Notes under the pieces: model-generated | Databases searched by the model: none | Told to the model about the DNA's origin: nothing | What the model saw: only the letters and a program-made list of their open reading frames with translations | Shown: positions 6,376 to 15,548 of the stretch, piece by piece | How positions within the stretch are numbered: the stretch's first letter is position 1 | Layout of the letters: the number at the start of each line of letters is the position of its first letter | Assembly: GCA_019637315.1 (NCBI GenBank) | Contig: JAHBVU010000002.1 | Span: 62,001-126,000, forward strand | Length of the DNA: 64,000 bases | From: Gemmatimonadales bacterium | GTDB lineage: Bacteria; Gemmatimonadota; Gemmatimonadetes; Gemmatimonadales; GWC2-71-9 | Reading direction: 5' to 3' | Program-made: the position numbers and the translations under genes

Positions 6376-7604
6376 GCGTTTCGGTGCCGGTCACGGCGGG
6401 GTCCGGCGAACTGCCGGCGCCCGCCGCTGACGGTGCCGGCGGGTATGATCGGCGTGCCATTACGTACCTTGCGGCTGCGCATGGCGTCGACGATTTCTAC
6501 CAGGCTGCCGTGCCCGCCCTGGTCCCCTTCTTTGTGGTCGCGCATTCGTTGAGTTATCAGGCGGCGGCGGTTGCGGTACTGGTCTCGAACCTGCTGTCCT
6601 CCCTGCTGCAGCCGCTGTTCGGCTACTGGGCCGATCGCCGACGGGCGCCGTGGCTCGTCTGGGGCGGGATGGGCCTGGCGGGGATCGGGGTATCGCTGGC
6701 GGTGCTGGTCGACTCGTTTCCCCTCGTGCTGGCGTTCTGCGGAGTTACCGGCGTCGGGATTGCGGCATTCCATCCGGAGGCGTCGCGGGCCACCGCGCAG
6801 GCATCGGGGCGCCGGCGCGGGGCGGGGATGAGCCTGTTTGCCTTGGGCGGCAACGCCGGCTTTGCCCTGGCGCCGCTTGCCGTCGTCCCCCTGGCCTCGA
6901 GCTACGGGATTCGCGCGGTGGGGGTCCTGATCATTCCGGCCCTCGTCATGATGGCGTATCTGGCCCGGAATGCGGTCCAGTGGCAGGTCGTTCCTGTCGG
7001 TCGGACCCATACCGGCCCAGGTGGCGGGGCACGGGTTCCGGATGCGTGGGGCGCGTTTGCTCGGCTGACCGGCGCGGTCGGGATGCGTTCGATCGTGTTC
7101 TTCGGGCTCAACACCTTTCTGCCCATCTACTGGGCCACCCGCTTCAACCTCACGCTTGCTGCGGGCGGGGTGGCCCTGACCGTCCTCCTCGTCGTCGGTG
7201 TTGCAGGCACGTTGCTCGGGGGCCGCGCGGCCGATCGGTTCGGTGCGCGCGCTGTGGTGGTGGCGTGCTCCTGCGCGCTCGGGCCGCTGCTCTGGCTCTT
7301 CCTGCAGGCCGACGATCGTCTCGTCGCGCTTGGTCTGCTCGTTCCCCTCGCTCTGGCGCTTTCGGCGCCCTTCAGCGTGATGGTGGTGCTCGGTCAGCAA
7401 TACTTGCCACGCCACGTCGGCACGGCGTCCGGCGTCACGCTCGGACTGGCCGTGACGGTCGGCGGACTTGCCGCACCGTTCCTCGGTCGGATGGCCGATC
7501 AGCATGGCGTGGCCGCCGCGCTTGGCCTGCTCGTCTGGACCGCGCTGCTGGCGGCGTTGATCTCGCTCACGCTGTCGCCGGTGCCAGGGTCTCGCTCGGC
7601 CTGA
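6372..7604 (+). CDS. MFS exporter, fosmidomycin-resistance (Fsr) type
   Basis: Twelve-helix major facilitator protein of 410 residues. It resembles the Fsr family across its length. Examples are HGVDDFYQAAVPALVPFF in the first helix, SSLLQPLFGYWADRRRAPW in the helix 2-3 region, FHPEASRATAQASGRRRG, and SLFALGGNAGFALAPL. Family members export fosmidomycin and other small acids; the natural substrate here is unknown. Start ATG 6372 overlaps the stop of the 42-aa microprotein. The cytoplasmic N-terminus is longer than usual (about 30 residues, low complexity). The target of fosmidomycin, Dxr, is encoded a few kb upstream, which may be coincidence. Confidence 0.82.
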   Translation: MSVSVPVTAGSGELPAPAADGAGGYDRRAITYLAAAHGVDDFYQAAVPALVPFFVVAHSLSYQAAAVAVLVSNLLSSLLQPLFGYWADRRRAPWLVWGGMGLAGIGVSLAVLVDSFPLVLAFCGVTGVGIAAFHPEASRATAQASGRRRGAGMSLFALGGNAGFALAPLAVVPLASSYGIRAVGVLIIPALVMMAYLARNAVQWQVVPVGRTHTGPGGGARVPDAWGAFARLTGAVGMRSIVFFGLNTFLPIYWATRFNLTLAAGGVALTVLLVVGVAGTLLGGRAADRFGARAVVVACSCALGPLLWLFLQADDRLVALGLLVPLALALSAPFSVMVVLGQQYLPRHVGTASGVTLGLAVTVGGLAAPFLGRMADQHGVAAALGLLVWTALLAALISLTLSPVPGSRSA

Positions 7605-7677
7605 GAGGCGCGAAGGAGCGTTGACGCCCTCGGATCGACGGCGCAAGTTTCCCTCCTCATCCCCACTTCGGATTCTT

Positions 7678-8784
7678 ATGACCTCGTCACGTCGTCAGTT
7701 CGTTCGCCGGGCCTCGGCCGCGACCGGGGCTCTCGCCCTGGCGCCGTTTCACATCTGGGTGCCGCGTTTCCGCTCGGAAAAGCTCAACATCCTGATTCTC
7801 GGCGGCACCAACTTCATTGGACCCTACCAGGTACAGTACGCCCTCGATCGCGGGCATTCGATTACGCTGTTCAACCGGGGCAAAACCAATCCGGGCCTGT
7901 TTCCCAATGTCGAAAAGCTGACCGGTGACCGGAACAGTGACCTCAAGTCGCTGGAAGGGCGTAAGTGGGATGTTGTGATCGACATTTCCGCGACCAACCC
8001 GGACTGGGTGGCGCTCTCCGGGCGCGTGCTGGAGAACTCGGTCAAACGATACGTCTTCATTTCGACCCGATCCGTCTACTACGACACGAGCCGAGTCCCG
8101 ATGACGGTGGATGCGCCACTCTTCTCTCGGGAGAACACGCCGGTGCCCGCCGGGCAGCCCCTGCCGTACGGACTTGCCAAGGCGATCTCCGAGCAGACGT
8201 TGCGAGATCGGTTCGGCAGCCGGCTGCTGGTGGTGCGGCCCTCGCTCGTGGTCGGGCCCGGGGACACCACCGATCGGTTCACCTACTGGCCCCTGCGAAT
8301 CGAACGGGGCGGGGAGGTGCTCTCGCCAGGCGATGGAACCGATCCGGTGCAGTTCATCGATGCCCGGGACCTGGGGGAGTGGGTCATTCGGCTGGTCGAG
8401 ATGGGCACCACAGGGACGTACAACGCTCTGGGGCCACAGACGCCGAGGTCCTTCGCTGAGCTGCTCCATGGGATCAAGGCCGTCACGACGTCCAACGCAA
8501 CATTTACCTGGGTCGATACCGACTTTCTGCTGGCCAACAAGGTTCGGCCCTACCAGGAGATGCCGGTCTGGCAGCCGGCGCGGGACGGGAAAGAGGGGTT
8601 TGCCCGCTTCGATATCTCCCGTGAGGTGGCGCTGGGGTTGACCTTCCGGTCGCTGGCGGTGACGACCAGGGATACGCTCGATTACTACCACGCGCAGACG
8701 CCCGAACGGCAGGCGCAGCTTCGGGCGGGTATCTCGGCCGAGCGAGAGCGGGAAGTCCTGGCCGCCTGGCGCGCCCGCCGCTAG
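7678..8784 (+). CDS. Tat-exported NAD-dependent epimerase/dehydratase family protein
   Basis: A 368-residue extended short-chain dehydrogenase with an N-terminal twin-arginine signal (SRRQFVRRA at residues 4-12, then a hydrophobic stretch to about 30). This suggests folding with cofactor in the cytoplasm followed by Tat export. The mature part starts with a Rossmann motif, ILILGGTNFIGPY, and has the catalytic YxxxK (PYGLAKAISEQ). It also has PSLVVGPGDTTDRF and DPVQFIDARDLGEWV, typical of nucleotide-sugar or isoflavone-reductase-like epimerases. The substrate is unknown. ATG 7678 is preferred over the upstream codon at 7621 because it places the RR motif at the very N-terminus. It stands alone between the exporter and rpsO. 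Confidence 0.8.
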   Translation: MTSSRRQFVRRASAATGALALAPFHIWVPRFRSEKLNILILGGTNFIGPYQVQYALDRGHSITLFNRGKTNPGLFPNVEKLTGDRNSDLKSLEGRKWDVVIDISATNPDWVALSGRVLENSVKRYVFISTRSVYYDTSRVPMTVDAPLFSRENTPVPAGQPLPYGLAKAISEQTLRDRFGSRLLVVRPSLVVGPGDTTDRFTYWPLRIERGGEVLSPGDGTDPVQFIDARDLGEWVIRLVEMGTTGTYNALGPQTPRSFAELLHGIKAVTTSNATFTWVDTDFLLANKVRPYQEMPVWQPARDGKEGFARFDISREVALGLTFRSLAVTTRDTLDYYHAQTPERQAQLRAGISAEREREVLAAWRARR

Positions 8785-8880
8785 GGGGGCTTGGGGGCGG
8801 GGTCCAGGGGGATTCGGCCGGCGCCTCTGGCTCGGATTTCCCCCCCCCGACCTCGCCCGTCGGCCGAGGCTGGGGGCGTC

Positions 8881-8909
8881 TTGCTTGCCGGGTTCCAGGC
8901 ATCTATATT
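8881..8909 (+). promoter_or_regulatory. Promoter of rpsO-pnp
   Basis: TTGCTT (8881-8886), a 17-bp spacer and TATATT (8904-8909) make a good sigma-70-type promoter. The predicted start near 8916 gives a leader of about 50 nt before rpsO. It is among the clearest promoters in the window. Confidence 0.7.
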
Positions 8910-8967
8910 GAAAGGCTACAACCACTTACGAACTTTTTGAGCATCGAAGCAACGAGGACACGGAAAA

Positions 8968-9228
8968 ATGGGGTACGACAAAGCGGGCGTCATGGTGAAG
9001 TATCGCCAGCACGGCGAGGACACGGGATCGGCCCGGGTTCAGGTCGCCATGCTCACCGAGCGTATCAACTCCCTCACGGATCACTTCCGCACTCACCCGA
9101 AAGACCATCATGGTCGGCGTGGGTTGCTGAAGATGGTCGGTCAGCGGCGGCGGCTCCTTTCCTATCTCCGCAGCACCGATCTTCAGACGTACCGAGCGCT
9201 GATTCAGGACCTCGGTCTCCGTCACTAA
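8968..9228 (+). CDS. rpsO: 30S ribosomal protein S15
   Basis: Primary 16S rRNA-binding protein of the small-subunit platform; 86 residues (usual 88-89). Diagnostic stretches are [44 protein letters not shown] and [20 protein letters not shown]. The ATG follows a purine-rich leader. The gene is followed by pnp as in many bacteria, with a hairpin in the 108-bp spacer. In E. coli S15 represses its own translation; nothing here shows whether that applies. Confidence 0.97.
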   Translation: MGYDKAGVMVKYRQHGEDTGSARVQVAMLTERINSLTDHFRTHPKDHHGRRGLLKMVGQRRRLLSYLRSTDLQTYRALIQDLGLRH

Positions 9229-9246
9229 AACATCGGCTCCAGACGC

Positions 9247-9274
9247 GGGCGTCCCAGGATATGACGGGACGCCC
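9247..9274 (+). promoter_or_regulatory. rpsO-pnp intergenic hairpin
   Basis: GGGCGTCCC (9247-9255) and GGGACGCCC (9266-9274) form a perfect 9-bp stem with a 10-nt loop, 18 bp after rpsO and 63 bp before the pnp start. No T-run follows, so it is unlikely to be a plain terminator. By analogy with the E. coli rpsO-pnp leader it may be an RNase III cleavage and PNPase autoregulation site. Confidence 0.55.
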
Positions 9275-9336
9275 TCGGTGCTTTGGGGCTGCCTGGTGTG
9301 TCGCCGACCGCCAGTTCACCGTTGAGGGTAAATCCT

Positions 9337-11418
9337 GTGCATCGTATCGAAACGACTTTTGCCGGGCGGCCGCTGCTGCTCGAAACCGGCCGATTGGCCA
9401 AGCAGGCTGCGGGCTCCGTGCTGGCGCAGTTCGGAGAAACCGTGGTGCTGGCGTCCGTCACCGTGAGCAGCCGCGAGTCGTCGCTGCCGTTTTTCCCGCT
9501 GACGGTCGAGTATCGCGAAAAGACCTACGCGGCTGGCAAGATCCCGGGCGGTTTCCTTAAGCGTGAGGGCCGTCCGAGCGACGACGAAATTCTGGCGGCG
9601 CGGATCATCGATCGCTCGATACGTCCGCTCTTTCCGGAGGGCTTCAAGAACGAAGTCCAGGTCTTCGTGACGGTCGTCTCGGCCGACCAGGAACACGGAG
9701 CGGACGTGCTTGGTGCGCTGGCCGCGTCGGCGGCGCTGGCCGTCTCGCCGATTCCGTTCAACGGACCGATCGCGACGGTGCGGGTCGGCCGGGTCGAAGG
9801 CAAGTGGATTCTGAACCCGACCTTCCACCAGCTCGAGTTCTCCGATCTCGACGTGACCGTCAGCGGCAACGGCGACTCGATCGGCATGGTCGAGGGCGGT
9901 TCGGCCGAAGTGTCCGAGGCGGATGTGATCGAAGCGCTCAAGGTCGCCCAGAAGGGCATCCGTGAGCTGCGGGGGCACATCGAGACGATGGTGGCCAAGG
10001 CGGGCAAGCCCAAGATGTCATGGACCCGCTCCGAGCCGGACGCGACGCTGATCAAGCGCGTTCGCGAGCTGGCCGAGAAGGACATGTCCAAGGCGATCAA
10101 TCACAAGGACAAAGCGGGTCGGGCCGGTCAGGTGCGGTCGATTCGTGAAGCGGCTGCCGCCACGATTGCGGTCGAGTTCCCGGACAAGATCAAGGATGCT
10201 GAGGCCGAGCTCGACGAGATCGAGTATCGCGTCATGCGCGGTCAGGTGCTCGACAAGGGCGAGCGGATCGACGGTCGCGATCTCGAGACCGTTCGTCCGA
10301 TCTCGATCGAGGCTGGTCTCCTCCCGCGGGTGCACGGTTCCACCCTCTTTACTCGCGGGGAAACCCAGGCGCTGGTGGCTGTGACCCTGGGCACGGCCGA
10401 TGACGAGCAGCGGATCGACTCGATCAACGTGGCCGGCGAGTCGACCAAGTCGTTCATGCTGCACTACAACTTCCCGCCGTACTCGACCGGTGAAGTGCGC
10501 CCGATCCGCGGCACCAGCCGCCGGGAGGTCGGACACGGCGCCTTGGCCGAGCGGGCGTTGCAGGCGGTGCTGCCGGGCTTCGATGCCTTCCCGTACACGC
10601 TGCGGGTGGTGTCTGAAATTCTCGAATCCAACGGATCGTCGTCGATGGCGACGGTGTGCGGCGGTTCGCTGGCACTGATGGATGCGGGCGTGCCAATCAA
10701 GGCGCCGTGCGCAGGTGTCGCGATGGGGTTGATCACCGACGGTAAGCGGGTGGCAGTGCTCACCGACATTCTCGGCACCGAGGATCATCTTGGCGACATG
10801 GACTTCAAGGTGGCCGGAACCGAGGCGGGTATTACCTCGATCCAGATGGACATCAAGATCGCCGGCCTGAGCCTCGAAATCATGACCGATGCGCTGGAGC
10901 GGGCTCGCCGTGGCCGCCTGCACATCCTGGGCGAGATGAAGAAGGCGCTTGCTGCGCCGCGTGCGGAGCTTTCCAAGTATGCGCCGCGGATCTTCACGAT
11001 GATGATCAAGCCCGACAAGATCGGTGACGTGATCGGTCCGAAGGGCAAGACCATCCGGGGCATCCAGGACGCCACCGGGGCCAAGATCTCGATCGAGGAC
11101 TCGGGGTTGGTCACCATCGCCGCTGTCGGTGGTGAGGCGGGCGACAAGGCGCGCGAGATGGTCTCGGCGCTGGTGGCCGAACCCGAGGTCGGCAAAGTCT
11201 ACGAAGGACCGGTCAAGAGCACGACGGCGTTCGGCGCCTTCGTGGAAATCATGCCCGGCGTCGAGGGCCTGCTGCACATCAGCGAGTTGCAGCATGCGCG
11301 GACCGAGAAGACCGAAGACGTGGTCAAGAAAGGCGACATCGTGCGGGTCCAGCTCCTCGAGGTGGATGAGCGGGGCCGTATGAAGCTGTCGCGGAAAGCA
11401 CTCCTGCCCAAGGAGTGA
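9337..11418 (+). CDS. pnp: Polyribonucleotide nucleotidyltransferase (PNPase)
   Basis: Phosphorolytic 3'-to-5' exoribonuclease of mRNA decay, normally a trimeric ring. The 693 residues show two RNase PH-like halves (about 5-230 and 310-550) joined by a helical linker. A KH domain with DKIGDVIGPKGKTIRGIQ (about 557-575) and an S1 domain (GPVKSTTAFGAFVEIMPGVEG to about 690) follow. GTG 9337 is chosen because it gives the normal N-terminus (HRIETTFAGRPLLLETGRLA) and has GAGGG at 9325-9329; an ATG-less extension to 9283 crosses the leader. The stop overlaps the following GTG start. Confidence 0.97.
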   Translation: MHRIETTFAGRPLLLETGRLAKQAAGSVLAQFGETVVLASVTVSSRESSLPFFPLTVEYREKTYAAGKIPGGFLKREGRPSDDEILAARIIDRSIRPLFPEGFKNEVQVFVTVVSADQEHGADVLGALAASAALAVSPIPFNGPIATVRVGRVEGKWILNPTFHQLEFSDLDVTVSGNGDSIGMVEGGSAEVSEADVIEALKVAQKGIRELRGHIETMVAKAGKPKMSWTRSEPDATLIKRVRELAEKDMSKAINHKDKAGRAGQVRSIREAAAATIAVEFPDKIKDAEAELDEIEYRVMRGQVLDKGERIDGRDLETVRPISIEAGLLPRVHGSTLFTRGETQALVAVTLGTADDEQRIDSINVAGESTKSFMLHYNFPPYSTGEVRPIRGTSRREVGHGALAERALQAVLPGFDAFPYTLRVVSEILESNGSSSMATVCGGSLALMDAGVPIKAPCAGVAMGLITDGKRVAVLTDILGTEDHLGDMDFKVAGTEAGITSIQMDIKIAGLSLEIMTDALERARRGRLHILGEMKKALAAPRAELSKYAPRIFTMMIKPDKIGDVIGPKGKTIRGIQDATGAKISIEDSGLVTIAAVGGEAGDKAREMVSALVAEPEVGKVYEGPVKSTTAFGAFVEIMPGVEGLLHISELQHARTEKTEDVVKKGDIVRVQLLEVDERGRMKLSRKALLPKE

Positions 11419-12671
11419 CCGTGGCTCGGGAGCAACTCGACGAGCGGCTCTACCAGACCACCGCACCGAACGGCCTCGTGGTGCTCACCGAGCACCTCCC
11501 GGGGCTCCGGTCTGTGGCGGCAGGGGTCTGGTTCCGCTCGGCGAGTGGTCACGAGCGGCGCGAGCAGATGGGCATTGCCCATCTGCTCGAGCATATGGTT
11601 TTCAAAGGAACCGAGCGGCGATCGGCCAAGGAACTGGCCCACGCGCTCGAAGTACGCGGCGGTGCTCTCGACGCGTACACCAGCCGGGATCACACCAGTT
11701 TTCAGGCCCATGTTCTCGACCAGGACCTGCCGCTCGCGGTGGAGGTTCTGAGCGATCTCGTTCGTCGCCCGCTGCTGCGGCCCGAGGACCTCGAGCTCGA
11801 GCGCAACGTCGTGCTCGAGGAGATCAAGGGAGTCGAGGATACCCCGGATGACCTGGTCTTCGACCTGGCTTCGGCGGCGCTCTGGCCTTCGCATCCCTAT
11901 GGCTACTCCATACTCGGCACCCCGGAGACGGTGGGAGCGCTGACTGCGGCCGACCTGACGGCCTTTCATCGTGGCGCCTATCATCCTCGCAACTCGGTCA
12001 TTGCGGCCGCCGGTAACGTCGATCACGACCGGTTGCTGGAACACCTGGCCGCTGAGGGGTGGTTTGACACCTCGCTCGACGGCGATCGGACGCCACCGGT
12101 TGCGCCGAGCCCTGGCCGCCGCGGCGATCGGTCGGTGGTGCCGCGTGAAACGGCACAGGCACATCTGGTCCTTGGAACGGATACCTTTGCCTCGCGGGAT
12201 CCGCGGCGATTCGCCCTGGCCATCCTGGTCAACCTGCTGGGCGGCGGGATGTCGAGTCGGCTGTTTCAGCGGGTTCGCGAGCAGTTGGGGCTGGCGTATG
12301 CGATCTACGCCTATCAGCAGGCCTACCGATCCGCAGGGCTGCTGGGTATCTACGTGGCGGCGCAGCCCGCCGCGGCGGAGCGGGCTCGGGAGGCGATTGC
12401 TGCGGAACTTCGGCAGCTGTCTGCCGGTGACCTGACTGATTCGGAACTGACCGATGGCAAGCGCCAGCTCCAGGGCCAATTGATGCTGGCGCTGGAGAAC
12501 CCGTCGAGCCGGATGCACCGCCTGGCGGGCTTCGTGCTCAACGACGACCGGTACCGTAGATTGGACGAAGTCCTGGCCACGATCGACGCGGTTAGCCGGG
12601 ATGACGCGCTGCAAGTAGCCGGGGAGTTCCTGGCACCCGAGCGGATGACTGTAGTGCAGTTGGGCGGCTGA
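11415..12671 (+). CDS. M16 family zinc metalloprotease
   Basis: Pitrilysin/processing-peptidase-like protein of 418 residues. The inverted zinc motif HLLEH is at residues 56-60 with the distal Glu in NVVLEEIKG (about 136), so the active half is intact. The second M16 domain contains the usual [20 protein letters not shown] substrate-binding block. It belongs to the group that follows pnp in many genomes (Bacillus mlpA-like); its substrate is not known. GTG 11415 overlaps the pnp stop (GTGA); GTG 11421 is an alternative. No signal peptide is visible, suggesting a cytoplasmic role. Confidence 0.9.
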   Translation: MTVAREQLDERLYQTTAPNGLVVLTEHLPGLRSVAAGVWFRSASGHERREQMGIAHLLEHMVFKGTERRSAKELAHALEVRGGALDAYTSRDHTSFQAHVLDQDLPLAVEVLSDLVRRPLLRPEDLELERNVVLEEIKGVEDTPDDLVFDLASAALWPSHPYGYSILGTPETVGALTAADLTAFHRGAYHPRNSVIAAAGNVDHDRLLEHLAAEGWFDTSLDGDRTPPVAPSPGRRGDRSVVPRETAQAHLVLGTDTFASRDPRRFALAILVNLLGGGMSSRLFQRVREQLGLAYAIYAYQQAYRSAGLLGIYVAAQPAAAERAREAIAAELRQLSAGDLTDSELTDGKRQLQGQLMLALENPSSRMHRLAGFVLNDDRYRRLDEVLATIDAVSRDDALQVAGEFLAPERMTVVQLGG

Positions 12672-12703
12672 AGTTTCCGGCCGCTCCGGACGTAAACCAA
12701 CTT

Positions 12704-12713
12704 TGTCGCGACA
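12704..12713 (+). promoter_or_regulatory. 10-bp palindrome upstream of ald, possible operator
   Basis: TGTCGCGACA is a perfect palindrome ending 13 bp before the ald start codon. Alanine dehydrogenase genes are often controlled by Lrp/AldR-type regulators, so an operator is possible. A 10-bp GC-rich palindrome can also occur by chance. Confidence 0.25.
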
Positions 12714-12726
12714 TGTGGAGACGGGC

Positions 12727-13839
12727 ATGATCATCGGCGTACCGAAGGAGATCAAGACCAATGAGAATCGGATCGCATTGGTCCCGGCTGGTGCGGAGCT
12801 ACTGACGGAGGCTGGCAATACGGTCTACATCGAGAAAGGCGCGGGGCTGGGAAGCGGCTTCACCGATGAAGACTATGTGGGCGCCGGTGCCAAGATCCTC
12901 GATACGGCGGAGGAGGTTTGGGCCAAGGCCGACATGATCATGAAGGTGAAGGAGCCGATCGCGGTGGAGTGGCCCCGGATGCGCGCGGGGCAGGTCATCT
13001 ACACCTACTTTCACTTCGCGGCGTCCGAGGAGCTGACCCGGGCGGTGATTGCCTCGGGTGCCATTGCGATTGCCTACGAAACCGTTCAGCTGCCGACCGG
13101 GGAGCTGCCGCTGCTGACGCCGATGTCCGAGGTAGCCGGTCGAATGGCGGTGCAGGAGGGGGCCAAGTACCTCGAGAAGGTCTACGGCGGTCGGGGTGTG
13201 CTGCTGGGCGGCGTTCCCGGTGTGCCGCCGGCCGATGTGATCATCCTGGGTGGCGGCGTGGTCGGCATCAATGCGGCGAAGATGGCGGCCGGCATGGGCG
13301 CCAACGTCAGCATTCTCGACCTGTCGCTCGATCGGCTGCGCTATCTCGACGACGTCCTGCCGGCCAACGTCACGACCCTGTACTCCAACCGTTACAACAT
13401 CCTCGGCGCGATTCAGCGTGCCGATCTCGTGGTTGGCGCCGTGCTGCTCCCGGGCGCCAAGGCGCCGCGACTGATTCGCCGTGACGACCTCAAGACGATG
13501 AAGCCGGGTGCGGTCATCGTCGACGTGGCGGTCGACCAGGGCGGGTGTGTCGAAACGATTAAGCCGACGACGCACGAAGATCCGATCTATTTCGTCGACG
13601 GGGTGCTGCACTACGCCGTGGCAAACATGCCGGGCGGGGTGCCGCGGACCTCGACCCTGGCGCTGACCAATGCAACGCTGCCCTATGCCATTCCACTTGC
13701 CAAGCTTGGCTGGCAGGAGGCCTGTCGCCGCGATCGGTCGTTGCAACTCGGCCTCAACGTGGTGCAGGGCAAGGTGGTGTATCCCGGTGTGGCGGAGGCG
13801 TTTAGCCTGCCGCTGGTCGAAGTCGGCGCCGTGCTCTGA
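12727..13839 (+). CDS. ald: Alanine dehydrogenase
   Basis: NAD-dependent reductive amination of pyruvate to L-alanine and the reverse. The 370-residue length is typical. Diagnostic regions are the N-terminal [15 protein letters not shown], the substrate Lys in MKVKEP (about 73), the catalytic His in YTYFHFA (about 95), the Rossmann motif [15 protein letters not shown] (about 174) and [19 protein letters not shown] 12727 gives the canonical N-terminus and is preceded by GGAGACGGG. An in-frame ATG at 12703 is less likely. It lies between the M16 protease and dut and is followed by a long inverted repeat. Confidence 0.96.
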   Translation: MIIGVPKEIKTNENRIALVPAGAELLTEAGNTVYIEKGAGLGSGFTDEDYVGAGAKILDTAEEVWAKADMIMKVKEPIAVEWPRMRAGQVIYTYFHFAASEELTRAVIASGAIAIAYETVQLPTGELPLLTPMSEVAGRMAVQEGAKYLEKVYGGRGVLLGGVPGVPPADVIILGGGVVGINAAKMAAGMGANVSILDLSLDRLRYLDDVLPANVTTLYSNRYNILGAIQRADLVVGAVLLPGAKAPRLIRRDDLKTMKPGAVIVDVAVDQGGCVETIKPTTHEDPIYFVDGVLHYAVANMPGGVPRTSTLALTNATLPYAIPLAKLGWQEACRRDRSLQLGLNVVQGKVVYPGVAEAFSLPLVEVGAVL

Positions 13840-13842
13840 GAC

Positions 13843-13889
13843 GAGGCGATCCCGGGCGCGCCGATCGACGGTGCGCCCGGGATCGCCTC
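13843..13889 (+). terminator. 17-bp perfect inverted repeat after ald
   Basis: GAGGCGATCCCGGGCGC (13843-13859) is exactly complementary to GCGCCCGGGATCGCCTC (13873-13889), with a 13-nt loop, starting 3 bp after the ald stop. There is no T-run on either side. It probably acts as a strong 3' end or RNase barrier for ald mRNA before dut, but a DNA-binding site is also possible. Confidence 0.6.
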
Positions 13890-13940
13890 TCCCGCAGGTG
13901 TTGTTCCCTCGAACCATTTCGCTTCCTCCGCAAAACGATC

Positions 13941-14381
13941 ATGGTGACTGTTCAGATTCAGCGACTCTCTCACGGCGTGGACCTTCCAGTGCCAGCTCTG
14001 CAGACAGCGGGCTCGGCAGGTGCGGATATCGCGTCGGCCGATGAGGGCACCCTTCTGCCCGGCGAGCGGCGGATCTTCCGAACCGGCTTTGCCGTGGCCA
14101 TTCCGACCGGATTCGAAATCCAGATTCGGCCGCGCTCTGGCCTGGCGCTCAATCACGGGATCACCCTTCCCAACAGCCCCGCCACGATCGACTCGGACTA
14201 CCGCGGCGAACTCAAGGTCGGGCTGATCAACCTGGGCCAGGAGCCGTTCCAGGTGACTCGCGGCATGCGGATCGCCCAGTTGGTACTCGGTCGAGTCGAG
14301 CCGGTGCAATTTCGGCTGGCTGATTCGTTACCAGCGACGTCGAGGGGAGAGGGCGGTTTTGGGAGTACCGGCCTCAAGTAA
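13941..14381 (+). CDS. dut: dUTP diphosphatase
   Basis: Homotrimeric dUTPase that hydrolyses dUTP to dUMP, keeping uracil out of DNA and feeding dTMP synthesis. All five motifs appear in order in 146 residues: SAGADIAS, RPRSGLAL, NSPATIDSDYRGEL, GMRIAQLV and the C-terminal GEGGFGSTG. ATG 13941 is the first plausible start after the ald inverted repeat. It is separated from mreB by 131 bp that carry a candidate mreB promoter. Confidence 0.97.
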   Translation: MVTVQIQRLSHGVDLPVPALQTAGSAGADIASADEGTLLPGERRIFRTGFAVAIPTGFEIQIRPRSGLALNHGITLPNSPATIDSDYRGELKVGLINLGQEPFQVTRGMRIAQLVLGRVEPVQFRLADSLPATSRGEGGFGSTGLK

Positions 14382-14453
14382 CTTGCCGTTTCATTCTTAA
14401 ACGTCCTTCTTGGGCCCGGGGGGTCAGGTCGGGCGAGGTCGGCTGGTGCAGCC

Positions 14454-14482
14454 TTGTCGAAGTTCTTGCCGGACATTAACTT
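14454..14482 (+). promoter_or_regulatory. Candidate promoter of the mre operon
   Basis: TTGTCG (14454-14459), a 17-bp spacer and TAACTT (14477-14482) lie 30 bp before the mreB ATG. The hexamers are imperfect matches, so this is the best of several weak candidates in the dut-mreB gap rather than a firm call. Confidence 0.35.
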
Positions 14483-14512
14483 GCGCATCGGCCGGGGGGC
14501 GTCAGCTATCTC

Positions 14513-15547
14513 ATGAAGTTTCCGTTCAAATTCAAGTCACTCATACCCGCGAACGAGATCGCCGTCGATCTCGGCACGGCAAACACGCTGGTCTACGTCA
14601 AGGGCGAGGGGATCGTCCTCAACGAGCCGTCGGTGGTCGCCATCGATCGGGCCAGCGGAGAGCCCAAGGCGTTCGGACTGGATGCTAAGCGGATGCTCGG
14701 GCGTACGCCTGAGGGGATCATCGCCGTCCGTCCACTCAAAGACGGGGTAATCGCCGACTTCGAGCGGACCGAGAAGATGCTGCGTCACTTTCTCAGGACC
14801 ATCATCTCGAAGCACTTCTTCCACGTCAAACCGATGGTCATCGTTGCGGTGCCCTCCGGGATTACCGAGGTGGAGCGCCGCGCGGTTCGTGACTCGGCGG
14901 AAACGGCGGGCGCCAAGGCTGTCTTCATGGTGGCGGAGCCGATGGCCGCGGCGATTGGGGTGGGCCTTCCGGTCGAAACGCCGACTGGCAACATGGTGAT
15001 CGATATCGGCGGCGGTACTACCGAGATCGCCGTGATTGCGCTGTCCGGCATCGTCTGTGACACCTCGATCCGGACCGGCGGCGACGAGCTCGACCAGGCC
15101 ATCGTCCAGTTCATGCGGAAGAATTACAACCTGCTGGTTGGTGAGCCGACGGCCGAGGCGATCAAGATCAAGATCGGGTCCGCCTACCCGACGGGCGACG
15201 AGCGGGAGATGGAAGTCAAAGGCCGCGACCTGGTCTCGGGTATTCCCAAGACGGTTCGAGTGCATTCGACCGAGGTGCGTGAGGCGGTTCAGGAGCCGAT
15301 TCAGCAGATCGTCGACGCGGTGCGCCGGGCCTTGGAAATCACGCCGCCCGAACTGGCCGCGGACATCGTCGATCGCGGCATCGTGATGACCGGCGGCGGC
15401 GCCCTGATTCGCGGTCTCGATCTTCTGTTGCAGCAGGAAACCGGTCTGCCGATCCACGTCGATGAGGATCCCCTGACGTGCGTCGTCCGCGGTACCGGTC
15501 GCATTCTCGACGAGTACGACAAGTATCGGAATGTCCTGACGAGGTGA
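14513..15547 (+). CDS. mreB: Rod shape-determining actin homologue MreB
   Basis: Membrane-associated actin-like filament protein that guides lateral wall synthesis. The 344-residue protein has the phosphate-1 loop DLGTANT (residues 19-25), [13 protein letters not shown], the phosphate-2 motif [11 protein letters not shown] (about 165) and the adenosine motif [12 protein letters not shown]. The N-terminal [10 protein letters not shown] is amphipathic and could bind membrane. It heads the mreB-mreC-mreD-mrdA-rodA operon and is followed after 1 bp by mreC. Confidence 0.97.
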   Translation: MKFPFKFKSLIPANEIAVDLGTANTLVYVKGEGIVLNEPSVVAIDRASGEPKAFGLDAKRMLGRTPEGIIAVRPLKDGVIADFERTEKMLRHFLRTIISKHFFHVKPMVIVAVPSGITEVERRAVRDSAETAGAKAVFMVAEPMAAAIGVGLPVETPTGNMVIDIGGGTTEIAVIALSGIVCDTSIRTGGDELDQAIVQFMRKNYNLLVGEPTAEAIKIKIGSAYPTGDEREMEVKGRDLVSGIPKTVRVHSTEVREAVQEPIQQIVDAVRRALEITPPELAADIVDRGIVMTGGGALIRGLDLLLQQETGLPIHVDEDPLTCVVRGTGRILDEYDKYRNVLTR

Positions 15548-15548
15548 C

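Noticed and set aside
8840-8848. Run of nine C as a possible phase-variation tract
   Set aside because: It is intergenic, outside the rpsO promoter and not in a reading frame, so slippage would have no obvious effect.
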